Source: Isoetes taiwanensis (lineage: Eukaryota > Streptophyta > Lycopodiopsida > Isoetales > Isoetaceae). From it: DNA of 64,000 nucleotides. The notes below the pieces were generated by a model that was not told the DNA's origin, searched no databases, and was given only the letters and a program-made list of their open reading frames with translations. Each line of letters starts with the position of its first letter. Positions within the stretch are counted from its first letter, which is position 1. The DNA is taken from positions 36,995,107-37,059,106 of the forward strand of contig JAJEKV010000002.1 in NCBI GenBank assembly GCA_021234155.1, in the 5' to 3' direction. The translations under genes were made by a program, and so were the position numbers. Below are positions 44,554 to 56,275 of this stretch, in pieces.

Positions 44554-46175
44554 CTAATGTCGATGCTGTTTGAAATGTCGCTCTTCATCATTGTCTTCCT
44601 CTTCATCCAAATCAAACGATGTCTCCAACATTGCATTCTCATCTTCTTGTTTATTCTCGTTATCATCATCATTCCCCACTTTTGTGGAGAGCAATCGCTC
44701 TCCACCTTCGCGCACATGAACATGTTTGTAGTGCTGGTAGAAGGTATAAATCTCTTTCCTGTGTTTGCCATGAATTGCAGCTTTAGTATCACAATAAGCC
44801 GAAGATGCATTAATAAGAAACCCTGTTTTAGCCATCTTCTCAAACAAAGCAAGAAGGACAATTGGAAAATGATTTGCCTTAATGAACAAGGCAGTATCCA
44901 TCCCCTATCCATCTTTATTTTCTTGCAAGAAAGATTAGGATTAATATTAATAAAAGTATCTTTGACACTAGTGTGAGGAGTAATTATGATTTCTATTGGT
45001 CATAAACAATTGGGTCTAGACTTAGTTGTGCCATCTTCACAAAAGCTTGCAAGTTGCTAATGATAGACATCGTATGAACCTAAACATTTCAAGGAATTAT
45101 GACCCAGTTGGGTTTGCTTTCAGCCGATGTCAGTGGGAGTCTGCGGCAGAATCTAGGATCAAAGTTAAAGCTTTCCTGCAATGATATTAGTGCAGTCTGA
45201 AAATAACTCGCTATCTCTGGATCAGCCAGAAAATCCTTTTTCCATTCAAAAGAGGTTGCAGATTTATAAGGCGGTAAATGCAAAACATGTTCTAGAGTAG
45301 GAAGAATAGACTTCATAGGTGGACTTTGAAGGTCAACAACTCTAGTTCGAAGCCTGTTATTTTCAACTTTTAGCTCGTCGAGAGTGTGCACAAGCTTTTG
45401 GGATTTCTCCCAAAAATTAGCTTTTCATCTTTCAAACTGTTGAATAATATGATTCGCACAATCATTTTGCTGCTGGAAATCGGTGCATCTGGTTGTCAAA
45501 CTGTCAAAATCCTTTTGCTTGATTTGATATTCAGCTTCCAAGTTAGCAATTTTGTCAGTAAGAGCCATGTTTTGCTGCTGCAAATGAGTAATCTAAAGCT
45601 CCTTTTCAGCTGTAATTTCTTCAATAAATTTCTGTTGCAAATAAAAAAATTCAAGAGTTTTTTGAAGAAACGTCACGTTGAACTTTAGGTATTGGTTTAA
45701 CATGGAAAATATTTTCAACCGGTAGTGGCTACAACATATAAGTTCCTGAATTTGGAAGATCCACCTGTAAAAGATAATAAAAAATAATTTGTAAGTGGAT
45801 TTGACAAATCTGAGCATATGGTATAAGTTCAAATCTATTGCGCAAAGCATATTACGCAAGTTGAGAATGAACTATTGTAGCCCACAGATTCTAAACCTTG
45901 GATGGCTTGGAAAGTATATGCAAACCATCTTTTAGCAGAATAAACAAGTCAAAGATGTTAATCTTTCATCCAAACTAGCCAATAAATCTTTGTATGGGGA
46001 CAATGCACTTTCAATATTGAATCTATGACTTTCTTGTTTTAACACCATATTGATGCAAGGGCACATATTGATGTATCCAAATGATTGGAGTATCAGGCAA
46101 CTTTGAAGCTTTTCCAACTAATGCTGGAGTTAAACAAAATGAACCAGTTGATTGAGTGAAGCTATAATGTGTATC
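44554..46175 (-). pseudogene. Decayed coiled-coil gene of unknown family
   Basis: Minus-strand coding pieces in successive frames: THYSFTQSTGSFCLTPALVG (46100-46160), an ALSPYKDLLASLDERL piece (about 45960), a DLPNSGTYML piece after a CAG acceptor-like site (about 45765), a long coiled coil (NMALTDKIANLEAEYQIKQK near 45530 and KLVHTLDELKVENNRLRTR near 45350), a SATSFEWKKDFLADPEIASY region (45200), and a C-terminal segment at 44554-44901 with an acidic DLDEEEDNDEE tail. At least two in-frame stops (about 45595 and 45420) and two frameshifts are present. Not recognised; could be an old host gene or an element protein. The Gypsy LTR at 46176 interrupts its 5' part. Confidence 0.55.
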
Positions 46176-47128
46176 TGTTACGGCGCAATTCACAAACCAA
46201 ATTTCACCCGCTTGGGATACCCTGATCAAACGCCGCCCACACCACGGATCCCAGATCCTCCCTCGTTGATCAATATGGAACTGACCCAGCCGGTGTTCTC
46301 AACACCACAAATAGTTGAATCCCTTTGGTAAGCTACCCTAAGCGGATATCAAGCATCTGCACCAGAGGCCTCTCTGGTCAAACAACAGGCCACTAACACA
46401 GCAGCACAGTTCAACCATTGAGAGAACCCAATTCTCTCTGTGATCACCATAGCAGGTTTGGCCTGCCAAATCAGAGATGCCTTCCAAGTTTCAGCTCCAA
46501 TGGATCACTCTAGCTTGTAGAATCAAAGTCTCCTTTCAAGACCCAATTCCCGGCTGCTCCATCGAATTCCTTCTCCAGGCTTTATAATCCAACCTCTGGA
46601 GTTTACTAGAAGTCCTCTAGAGTCAAAACCGACCTGCCCATGCTTTGATTCGATCCAAATCAGAGCTCCATGCCACCACTATCAGATCTGGCAGCTGGGT
46701 CGACAAATTCGTCCATCTCTTCTTTTATAACAGGTGTTTCAACCCATCCAATCTATTAATGCCACATGTCCATTAAAAACCTTAATCATTAGCATAGCTA
46801 ACTTCTTATTCCCTTATATTAATGTTTTTAACCCTAATGCTACCATTAACAACTTAGCTAGCTATATTAACATAGATCTTCCATGTCTACAATCTTTGCA
46901 AGCTCGCTGCGTACTAATACTTGACAATATTAGTGCCCCCTAGGACATCATTATCCGTCGCTAGCAATTATTACCACGTATTCCGCTTCCTGTCACCATA
47001 GACTGATTACAGTCAACATGGCCTATTAAATCACAACTGCCCGGAAACTGCGACCAACAGTACCCCCATGCTCATGGACGTCCGTCAAGGGCCCGATTCC
47101 GGCTATACCCTTGGGAGCACATGTAATA
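46176..47128 (-). repeat. Gypsy (chromovirus) 3' LTR, 953 bp
   Basis: The + strand begins TGTTACGGCGC and should end GTAACA; here the end is GTAATA, but the duplicate at 51881 has GTAACA. In element sense a purine tract GGGGGAGGAA lies just outside, after the chromodomain, so this is the 3' LTR of a minus-strand Gypsy element. The bases after it (gtatc, 46171-46175) would be one half of a target duplication, but the other half is not found. Confidence 0.75.
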
Positions 47129-47483
47129 TTCCTCCCCCTCCATTTGGACCTTGTCCTCAAGGTTGATCTTTTAGATGAGGGAACTGCTGCACAAATTCCT
47201 CCGTCTCCCAGGTGGCATCCCTAGGAGACTGGTCCTGCCGCTGAACCAGATGTTCTACCACATCTCTATTGTGCAGCTGTCGAACTCTTTTATTCAAAAG
47301 ACGTTATGGCATTACAGAGGAGTTTAAGACGATCGGTATACTTTGCAGACTAACCACATTAGCGGTATCCAATATAGCCCTTTTTAGCTGACTTACATGA
47401 AACACAGGATGGATCCCTACTTTCTGTGGTAAGTTCAACTCGTATGCTGTTTCCCCGATCCTTTTAGTAATCCTAAAAGTTCC
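47129..47483 (-). pseudogene. Gypsy integrase C-terminal chromodomain, copy 1
   Basis: Diverged twin of 51882-52236. Coding on the minus strand includes the HPVFHVSQLK-type linker and a chromodomain, which directs chromovirus integration to marked chromatin. It is cut at 47484 by the Copia-2 insertion and carries additional changes (for example an early stop relative to copy 2). Confidence 0.7.
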
Positions 47484-48049
47484 TGTTGGATCTACATGCC
47501 TAAGTGATAATTATGAACAGATGGCAATTGATCTATATTACATCTGGTTAACATCTATACATGGGGTTTGCATGGAAAAATAATAAAAGGAGGAAAAGTC
47601 GACGAAAAAGTAACAGAAAAGAAAGAAGAACAGAACGGAGTTTTTTCTTTGAACAGGTCGACGTCAGCTTTGGGGCCGGACTTGCTGAGGCCGTACTTGC
47701 TGGAGCCGGATCTGCTGAAGCCGACCAGCCTAGGAGCCGATTTTCTGAGCTTAGCCGATTTGATGCTGGAGAAGGCCAGAACTGCAGAGATCAGGTTGTA
47801 ATTAAGCTATTTAATATTCTGGCAGTACTCTGTGATACTAGTTCAGTTCTGTGTGTTTAAAGGCTGTCCGCGTCTATTCTATCCTTTGTGGATTTCTATT
47901 GTATTTGTACAGGTAAATCCTTTGTGGATATTGAGGAGGTGAATAAGGGAGAAGATTGTGTTTGGTTTCTCTTGGGTTCAATTCCAGGGCTCAAAGCTTT
48001 TGATTCTAACATCTGGTATCAGAGCTTTTAAGTCTAAAAGGGATTGTTG

Positions 48050-48873
48050 CCTCAATACTTGCTGATGTTAAGGTATATAAAGGAGGTTCTGGTTTCCAAG
48101 CATGGAAGATGAAGGTTGAAAAGGCTTTGGAAGCAGAAGGGCTGTGGGATTTGGTCCGTCCTCTCACAGAAACGGAGAAGCAAAGGCGGGTTTCTATGAA
48201 GAATGAAGCTGGAGAGTCATCAAAGCCGGAGGTATCTGTGGAATCAGCAAAGGCTGCAAAGGATGCTACAAGAGATTTAGCTCAAGCAAAAGGTATTATC
48301 ATTTCAAAACTTGGCTATGGTATTATTGCTTCAATTCATGGCATGGATCCACGAGATATGTGGCAGTATTTGTTGAATGAATATGAACAGCTAACTGCAT
48401 CTCAGAGACATAAATTGGAACAAGAATTAAGAATGTTGAAATATGAAAGTGGTCAAGATTTGGTTGAGTTATTTGATAAAATGGACGAAATATTTATGGA
48501 TTTAGAAGGGGCTGCACCCCTTCCTGCTCAATCAAAAATACTTTATATTTCAGATGTATTTGCTGCATATGATGAAAATCTTGCATCTTTAATTCGTACT
48601 ATGTCTAGAACTAAAGAAGAAGCTATAAGTATTGCAAGGATTGAAATTACACAAAGAGAGGCTAGAAGGAGTTATGATCAAGGGGGAGATAGTATTTTAT
48701 ATTTTGGGATAGGAAGAGGTAGAAGAAAGGATGTAACGTGCTATGGTTGTGGAGAGACCGGGCATATTAAGCCAAACTGTACTAAAATCAGAGGACGTTC
48801 ATGCTATGCTTGTGGAGGAGCTGGCCATCTCGCCAATATGTGTACAAAAAGGGGGAGGACGTGGAAGCTTTAG
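48050..48873 (+). pseudogene. Copia-2 copy 1 Gag
   Basis: Open from about 48050, with the first usable ATG at 48109; compared with copy 2 about 20 bases including the native ATG are missing near 48045. It contains the Gag middle ([20 protein letters not shown]) and two zinc knuckles ([28 protein letters not shown]). It stops at TWKL; pol continues one base out of frame at an AAAAAGGGGG run (48846-48855). Confidence 0.85.
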
Positions 48874-49556
48874 GGGATCCTCTAGTAGAGGTGCATCCAG
48901 AAGTATTACATTTTCAAAGCCAACCATAGGTGCTGTATCGGAAGAAATTCCTGAGGAGGAGGTAAAGTCATATGCTTTATCAAATTTATGTGATGAAAAT
49001 GTGTCTAACCCTATGGTTATAGATTCTGGAGCTGAAAAATCTGTGATGCAAAGTTCAAAGATATTAAGAAATCTTGAAACTAGTAAGCTCAGATGCGTGC
49101 GTATGGCTAATGGAGAAAAGCAAAATGTAGAAAGAAGCTTGTGGTGTGTTAGAACTCATAGGAGAAAATGGAAAAATTATTACTATTAATAATGTGTTGT
49201 GTGTACCAGGGATGATAAAAAACTTAATCTCTGTGGCAGATCTAGTTGATAAAAATTATAAAGTCTTGTTTGACAAGCATATGTGCATAGTTCATGATAA
49301 TGGAAAAATAGTATTATATGCAAAAAGAATTGGAAATTGTTTTGAGCTTTGTCCTAGAAATATAAACATTTTATTAAGTGAAGTTGGAAAGGAAAACTCA
49401 ATGGAATTATGGCATCAAAGATTAGGCCACACAAATTTGAAAAATATAATGTTTATGAGAAAACACAAGTTATTGGATGGTTTAGATTTTACAGATAATA
49501 GTGAGGACAGCACTCCGTGTCATGGATGCATGTTGGGCAAGCATAGACAACGATAA
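48860..49556 (+). pseudogene. Copia-2 copy 1 protease and integrase zinc domain
   Basis: RG-rich stretch, aspartic protease VIDSGAEKSVMQSS, then the pre-integrase HHCC site (LWHQRLGHTNL...CHGCMLGK). A short insertion near 49130 breaks the frame (copy 2 is continuous here). After CMLGK the sequence jumps directly to GYDKESKG-type sequence, losing the integrase core. Confidence 0.85.
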
Positions 49557-50335
49557 GGAATCAAAAGGGTATAGACTCTATGATCCAAATAAAAAGGCAG
49601 TGATTATAAGCCGAGATGTCGTTTTCTTTGAAAATATATTATACAAAGATCGGTTTTTAAGTACTAACAAACAAGATCGAGGTGCATATAAAGATGCAGG
49701 TAAAGATGTTAACTGGGAACCGATAGATTATTTTGATGATGAGGAAGAAAGAACCATTGTCGATCAAGCAGAAGAAGAAGCTGAACAGGAAGGATTGCCT
49801 GCGTACTCGCGTGCGTGCACAATGCGTGCTCGTGTGCATGCATACGATAATGAAATGGAACCAAAATTATCGGAGACAATAAGACGTAGGAGAAGGACTG
49901 AAGCTGAATTGCTTAAAGAGGGGATATCTTTTGATACTTCACAATATGGAAGGGATGAGACTGGAAGAAGTACTAGAAAAAGTACTATTGAACGCACAGA
50001 GGATACATAGGAAAGTGAACAGGTAATTCCTGCTCTTATGTCTGTGTTAGAAATTGATACCCCGAATAACTATAGTGAAGCCATAGAAAGTCTGGATTCA
50101 GATAAATGGAAAGATGCAATGAATGCAGAATTAAACTCTTTTGAACGTACAGGAACACCTACTAACAGGAATATTGTTGGGAATGAATGGATTTTTAGAA
50201 TTAAACAGGGACCAGATGGACAAACTCAGAAATTTAAAGCCAGACTGGTGGCGAAAGGGTTTACTCAAAAAGAAGGTATTGATTATGATGAAACTTTCTC
50301 TCCGATTGTTAAATTAACAAGTGTATTTTAAGATT
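49545..50335 (+). pseudogene. Copia-2 copy 1 integrase tail and RT start
   Basis: Reads KESKGYRLYDPNKKAVIISR, acidic linker, an in-frame TAG at about 50008, then the RT opening WKDAMNAELNSF...VGNEWIFRIK and [18 protein letters not shown] followed by a stop. The RT palm with its catalytic residues is deleted at this point, as in copy 2. Confidence 0.85.
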
Positions 50336-50888
50336 TTTGAAAGGCACTCAGAACTATGGTCTTGTATTCAGACGTAAACATGGTGTAAGATTGAAAAGTT
50401 TATTACTTGAAGGCTTTGCAGATGCAGATTGGGGAAGTGATCAAGACACTCGCAAATCAAGGCCTGGATATGCCTGCTTACTAGGAGGGTCTGCTATCTC
50501 TTAGAAAAGTAAGAAACAAACCTCTATTGCACTTTCTACAGCAGAAGCTGAATATGCAGTGGTGTCTCTTGCATCTAGAGAAATTGTCTGGCTTAGACGA
50601 CTTCTAGCAGAGTTAGGAATTATTCAAGAGGGGCCAACACCATTATATTGTGATAGTACAAGTTGTATTGCCATGACTAAGAATCCAGTCTTACATGAAA
50701 GAACACAGCATATTGAGCTACATAATCACTTTGTATGTGATCAAGTAAAGAATGGAGAAATAAGTGTCTTGTATAGACCTACTGAGATACAATGTGCTGA
50801 CATTCTTACAAAAGCATTAGGAGAGTCTAAATTTAGAGTATTTCAAAAGGATTTAGGAATAGAAGAAGTTGGAACCATTACCACTTAG
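50336..50888 (+). pseudogene. Copia-2 copy 1 RNase H
   Basis: Begins RFLKGTQNYGLVF directly after the RT deletion, then DADWGSDQDTRKSRPGYACL, an internal TAG (about 50503), ALSTAEAEYAVVSLASREIVWL and the C-terminus with a stop before the purine tract. RNase H acidic residues are present. Confidence 0.85.
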
Positions 50889-51321
50889 GCATGCGGGGGA
50901 GATTGTTGGATCTACATGCCTAAGTGATAATCATGAACAGATGGCAATTGATCTATATTACACCTGGTTAACATCTATACATGGGGTTTGCATGGAAAAA
51001 TAATAAAAGGAGGAAGAGTCGACGAAAAAGTAACAGAAAAGAAAGAAGAACAGAACGGTGTTTTTTCTTTGAATAGGTCGATGTCAGCTTTGGGGCCAGA
51101 TTTGCTGAGGCCGTACTTGCTGGAGTTGGATCTGCTGAAGCCGACCAACCTAGGAGCCAGTTTTGCTGAGCTTAGCTGATTTGATGCTGGAGAAGGCCAG
51201 AACTGCAGAGATCAGGTTTTAATTAAGCTATTTAATATTCTGGCAGTACTATGTGATACTAGTTCAGTTCTGTGTGGTTAAAGGCTGTCTGCGCCTATTC
51301 TATCCTTTGTGGATTTCTATT

Positions 51322-51881
51322 GTAGGAAAACATAATCACCTTCCGCATAAGAGAAATCACGTCTATGCTGATTAGTGGACGTTCATGCCCTATGTTGAGC
51401 TTTTCGCAATGCTTGCTTGCATTGCTGCAGGATTGCATCCATATCATGGAGCATGTGTATTGCAACTTCAGTTCGGAGGTACTTATATACACCTATATAA
51501 GCCCTTGGATTTCGACCCATCATAGCCATTAAAAACCTTAACCATTAACATAGCTAACTTCTTATTCCTTATATTAATGTTTTTAACCCCTAGTGCTACC
51601 ATTAACAACTTAGCTAGCAATATTAACATAGGTCTTCCATGTCTACAACCCTTGCAAGCTCTCTGCGTACTAATACTTGACAGTATTAGTGCTCCCTAGC
51701 GCATTATCCGTCGCTAATAATTATTACCACTTATTCCGCTTCCCATCACCATAGACTGATTACAGTCAACATGGCCTATTAAATCACAACTGCCCGACAA
51801 CTGTGACCAATAGTACCCCCATGCTCATGGACGTCCGTCAAGGTCCCGATTCCGGCTATACCCTTGGGAGCACATGTAACA
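51322..51881 (-). other. Duplication joint: Gypsy integrase piece plus partial Gypsy LTR
   Basis: 51322-51527 equals 56909-57114 (integrase core C-terminal part, minus strand). 51525-51881 equals 46769-47128 (LTR). The junctions carry 3-bp overlaps GTA and CCA. Confidence 0.8.
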
Positions 51882-52236
51882 TTCCTCCCCCATCATTTGG
51901 ACCTTGTCCTCAAGGTTGATCTTTTAGATGAGGGAACTGTTGCACAAATTCCTCCGTCTCCCAGGTGGCATCCTCAGGAGACTGGTCCTGCCACTGAACC
52001 AGATGTTCTACCACATCTCTATTGTGCAGCTGCCGAACTCTTTTATTCAAAAGACATTCTGGAATTACAGAGGAGTTTAAGACGATCGGTATACTTTGCA
52101 GACTAACCACATTAGCAGTATCCAATATAGCCCTTTTTAGCTGACTTACATGAAACACAGGATGGATCCCTACTTTCTGTGGTAAGTTCAACTCGTATGC
52201 TATTTCCCCAATCCTTTTAGTAATCCTAAAAGGTCA
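51882..52236 (-). pseudogene. Gypsy integrase C-terminus with chromodomain, copy 2
   Basis: The 93-codon frame (51910-52191) contains GIHPVFHVSQLKRA and the chromodomain core VVEHLVQWQDQSPEDATWE, then a stop and the purine tract next to the LTR. This identifies a chromovirus-clade Ty3/Gypsy element. The frame is interrupted upstream by Copia-2 at 52237. Confidence 0.85.
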
Positions 52237-52797
52237 TGTTGGATCTACATGCCTAAGTGATAATTATGAACAGATGGCAATTGATCTATATTACACCTGG
52301 TTAACATCTATACATGGGGTTTGCATTGAAAAATAATAAAAGGAGGAAAAGTCGACGAAAAAGTAACAGAAAAGAAAGAAGAACAGAACGAAGTTTTTTC
52401 TTTGAACAGGTCGACTCAGCTTTGGGGCCGGATTTGCTGAGGCCGTACTTGCTGGAGCTGGATCTGCTGAAGCCGACCAGCCTAGGAGCCGATTTTGCTG
52501 AGCTTAGCCGATTTGATGCTGGAGAAGGCCAGAACTGCAGAGATTAGGTTGTAATTAAGCTATTTAATATTCTGGCAGTACTGTGTGATACTAGTTCAAT
52601 TCTGTGTGGTTAAAGGCTGTCTGCGCCTATTCTATCCTTTGTGGATTTCTATTGTATTTGTACAGGTAAATCCTTTGTGGATATTGAGGAGGTGATTAAG
52701 GGAAAAGATTGTGTTCGGTTTCTCTTGGGTTCAATTCCCAGGCTCAAAGCTTTTGATTCTAACATCTGGTATCAGAGCTTTTGAGTCTAAAAGGGAG

Positions 52798-53642
52798 ATG
52801 GCATCTAATAAGATTGCTGCCTCAATACTTGCTGTTGTTAAGGTATATAAAGGAGGTTTTGGTTTCCAAGCATGGAAGATGAAGGTTGAAAAGGCTTTGG
52901 AAGCAAAAGAGCTGTGGGATTTGGTCCGTCCTACCACAGAAACAGAGAAGCAAAGGCGGGTTTCTTTGAAGAATGAAGCTGGAAAGTCATCAAAGCTGGA
53001 GGTATCTGTGGAATCAGCAAAAGCTGCAAAGGATGCTACAAGAGATTTAGCTCAAGCAAAAGGTATTATCATTTCAAAACTTGGCTATGGTATTATTGCT
53101 TCAATTCATGGCATGGATCCACGAGATATGTGGCAGTATTTGTTGAATGAATATGAACATAACCCGCATCTCGCAGACATAAATTGGAACAAGAATTAAG
53201 AATGTTGAAATATGAAAGTGGTCAAGATTTGGTTGAGTTATTTGATAAAATGGACGAAATATTTATGGATTTAGAAGGGGCTGCACCCCTTCCTGCTCAA
53301 TCAAAAATACTTTATATTTCAGATGTATTTGCTGCATATGATGAAAATCTTGCATCTTTAATTCGTACTATGTCTAGAACTAAAGAAGAAGCTATAAGTA
53401 TTGCAAGGATTGAAATTACACAAAGAGAGGCTAGAAGGAGTTATGATCAAGGGGGAGATAGTATTTTATATTTTGGGATAGGAAGAGGTAGAAGAAAGGA
53501 TGTAACGTGCTATGGTTGTGGAGAGACCGGGCATATTAAGCCAAACTGTACTAAAATCAGAGGACGTTCATGCTATGCTTGTGGAGGAGCTGGCCATCTG
53601 GCCAATATGTGTACAAAAAGGGGGAGGACGTGGAAGCTTTAG
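52798..53642 (+). pseudogene. Copia-2 copy 2 Gag
   Basis: Native ATG at 52798 (MASNKIAASILAVVKVYKGG). The Gag frame is broken near 53160, where ataacccgcatctcgc replaces the agctaactgcatctcag of copy 1, then resumes at 53184 through two zinc knuckles to TWKL stop. Pol again lies in the +1 frame at AAAAAGGGGG (about 53617-53626), the same offset as copy 1. Confidence 0.85.
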
Positions 53643-54324
53643 GGGATCCTCTAGTAGAGGTGCATCCAGAAGTGTTACATTTTCAAAGCCAACCATAGGT
53701 GTTGTATCGGAAGAAATTCCTGAGGAGGAGGTAAAGTCATATGCTTTATCAAATTTATGTGATGAAAATGTGTCTAACCCTGTGGTTATAGATTCTGGAG
53801 CTGAAAAATCCGTGATGCAAAGTTCAAAGATATTAAGAAATCTTGAAACTAGTAAGCTCAGATGCGTGCGTATGGCTAATGGAGAAAAGCAAAATGTAGA
53901 AGCTTGTGGTGTGTTAGAACTCATAGGAGAAAATGGGAAAATTATTTCTATTAATAATGTGTTGTGTGTACCAGGGATGATAAAAAACTTAATCTCTGTG
54001 GCAGATCTAGTTGATAAAAATTATAAAGTCTTGTTTGACAAGCATATGTGCATAGTTCATGATAATGGAAAAATAGTATTATATGCAAAAAGAATTGGAA
54101 ATCGTTTTGAGCTTTGTCCCAGAAATATAAACATTTTATTAAGTGAAGTTGGAAAGGAAAACTCAATGGAATTATGGCATCAAAGATTAGGCCACACAAA
54201 TTTGAAAAATATAATGTTTATGAGAAAACACAAGTTATTGGATGGTTTAGATTTTACAGATAATAGTGAGGACAGCACTCCGTGTCATGGATGCATGTTG
54301 GGCAAGCAAAGTAGAAAACCGTGA
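53630..54324 (+). pseudogene. Copia-2 copy 2 protease and integrase zinc domain
   Basis: Continuous frame through [13 protein letters not shown], protease VIDSGAEKSVMQSS, INNVLCVPGMIKNLISV and HHCC (LWHQRLGHTNL...CHGCMLGK), ending at a stop near 54322 and shifting frame into the integrase core. Confidence 0.85.
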
Positions 54325-55458
54325 ACGGGTAAATGAAAAATTAGCCCTAGTCCATTCCGATGTATGTGGGCCTATGAGAGTTAGAAGTGCTAGTGGAAAG
54401 TACTATTTTGTATCATTTATTGATGACTATACAAGAAAACCTAAGTGGTACTTCTTAACTCATAAAAGTCAGGTGTTCAACTCATTTAAAGCTTATCTTG
54501 CAGAAGTAGAACGTGAAACAGGTGCTAAACTAAAATGTTTAAGATCAGATAGAGGGGGAGAGTACTTATCAGATGAGTTTAAAAGATTTTGTTTAGAAAC
54601 AGGAATCAAAAGACAATTAACTTGTAGAGGTACTCCTCAACAGAACGGTGTCTCTGAAAGAAAGAATCGAACGGTAATGGAAGCAGCACGAGCTATGTTA
54701 AAGCATGCAGGTCTTCCAAAATTTTTGTGGGCAGAAGTTGTAAATCCGCATTCTATGTTCAAAATAAAATTTCAAGCAAAGCCTTAAATGGTCAGATTCC
54801 AGACGAGTTATGGACAGGCAAACATCAATCGGTAAAAGACTTCAAAGCCTTTGGTTGTTTAGCATATTCAAAGGTAATAGATGACAATATATCAAAATTG
54901 GATGATAGAAGTAGAGAAACATATTTTGTTGGATACGATAAGGAATCAAAAGGGTATACACTCTATGATCCAAATAAAAAGGCAGTGATTATAAGCCGAG
55001 ATGTCGTTTTCTTTGAAAATATATTATACAAAGATCGGTTTTTAAGTACTAACAAACAAGATCGAGGTGCAGATAAAGATGCAGATAAAGATGTTAACTG
55101 GGAACCGATAGATTATTTTGATGATGAGGAAGAAAGAACCATTGTCGATCAAGCAGAAGAAGAAGCTGAACAGGAAGGGTTGCCTGTGCCTGTGCCTGTG
55201 CATGTGCCTGTGCATACAGATAACGAAATGGAACCAGCTCCGGAGACAATAAGATGTAGGAGAAGGACTGAAGCTGAATTGCTTAAAGAGGGGATATCTT
55301 TTGATACTTCACAATATGGAAGGGATGAGACCGGAAGAAGTACTAGAAAAAGTACTATTGAACGCACAGAGGATACAGAGGAAAGTGAACAGGTAATTCC
55401 TGCTCTTATGTCTGTGTTAGAAATTGATACCCCGAATAACTATAGTGAAGCCATATAA
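54266..55458 (+). pseudogene. Copia-2 copy 2 integrase core and linker
   Basis: Frames 54266-54787 and 54727-55458 overlap at one frameshift. The core holds the acidic triad in LVHSDVCGPM, LRSDRGGEYLS and QQNGVSERKNRTVMEAARAM. It is followed by the GYDKESKGYTLYDP tail and an acidic linker containing a short Pro-Val/His-Val repeat (cctgtgcctgtg units, 55188-55215). The frame ends at a TAA near 55456. Confidence 0.9.
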
Positions 55459-56275
55459 AGTCTGGATTCAGATAAATGAAAAGATGTAATGAATGCAGAA
55501 TTAAACTCTTTTGAACGTACAGGAACATATAAACTGGTTGACAGACCTACTAACAGGAATGTTGTTGGGAATAAATGGATTTTTAGAATTAAATAGGGAC
55601 CAGATGGACAAACTCAGAAATTTAAAGCCGGACTGGTGGCGAAAGGGTTTACTCAAAAAGAAGGTATTGATTATGATGAAACTTTCTCTCCGATTGTTAA
55701 ATTAACAAGTGTATTTTAAGATTTTTGAAAGGCACTCAGAACTATGGTCTTGTATTCAGACGTAAACATGGTGTAAGATTGAAAAGTTTATTACTTGAAG
55801 GCTTTGCAGATGCAGATTGGGGAAGTGATCAAGACACTCGCAAATCAAGGCCTGGATATGCCTGCTTACTAGGAGGGTCTGCTATCTCTTGGAAAAGTAA
55901 GAAACAAACCTCTATTGCACTTTCTACAGCAGAAGCTGAATATGCAGTGGTGTCTCTTGCATCTAGAGAAATTGTCTGGCTTAGACGACTTCTAGCAGAG
56001 TTAGGAATTATTCAAGAGGGGCCAACACCATTATATTGTGATAGTACAAGTTGTATTGCCATGACTAAGAATCCAGTCTTACATGAAAGAACAAAGCATA
56101 TTGAGCTACATAATCACTTTGTATATGATCAAGTAAAGAATGGAGAAATAAGTGTCTTGTATAGACCTACTGAGATATAGTGTGCTGACATTCTTACAAA
56201 AGCGTTAGCAGAGTCTAAATTTAGAGTATTTCAAAAGGATTTAGGAATAGAAGAAGTTGGAACCATTACCACTTA
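55459..56275 (+). pseudogene. Copia-2 copy 2 RT start and RNase H
   Basis: The RT opening has several stops (about 55480, 55593), reaches SPIVKLTSV and jumps to RFLKGTQNYGLVF exactly as in copy 1. RNase H (55725-56180) is otherwise open, with DADWGSDQDTRKSRPGY and ALSTAEAEYAVVS. A TAG at about 56178 cuts the C-terminus. Confidence 0.85.

Larger units (their letters stand above)
47484..51324 (+). mobile_element. Copia-2 copy 1, non-autonomous, 3' LTR truncated
   Basis: 5' LTR 47484-48011 (528 bp, TGTTGGATC...TCTAACA), PBS TGGTATCAGAGC at 48014-48025, gag-pol remnants, purine tract GGGGGAGAT, and a 3' LTR (50904-51324) that stops at the internal tattgta. It lacks the integrase core and nearly all of RT. 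Confidence 0.9.
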
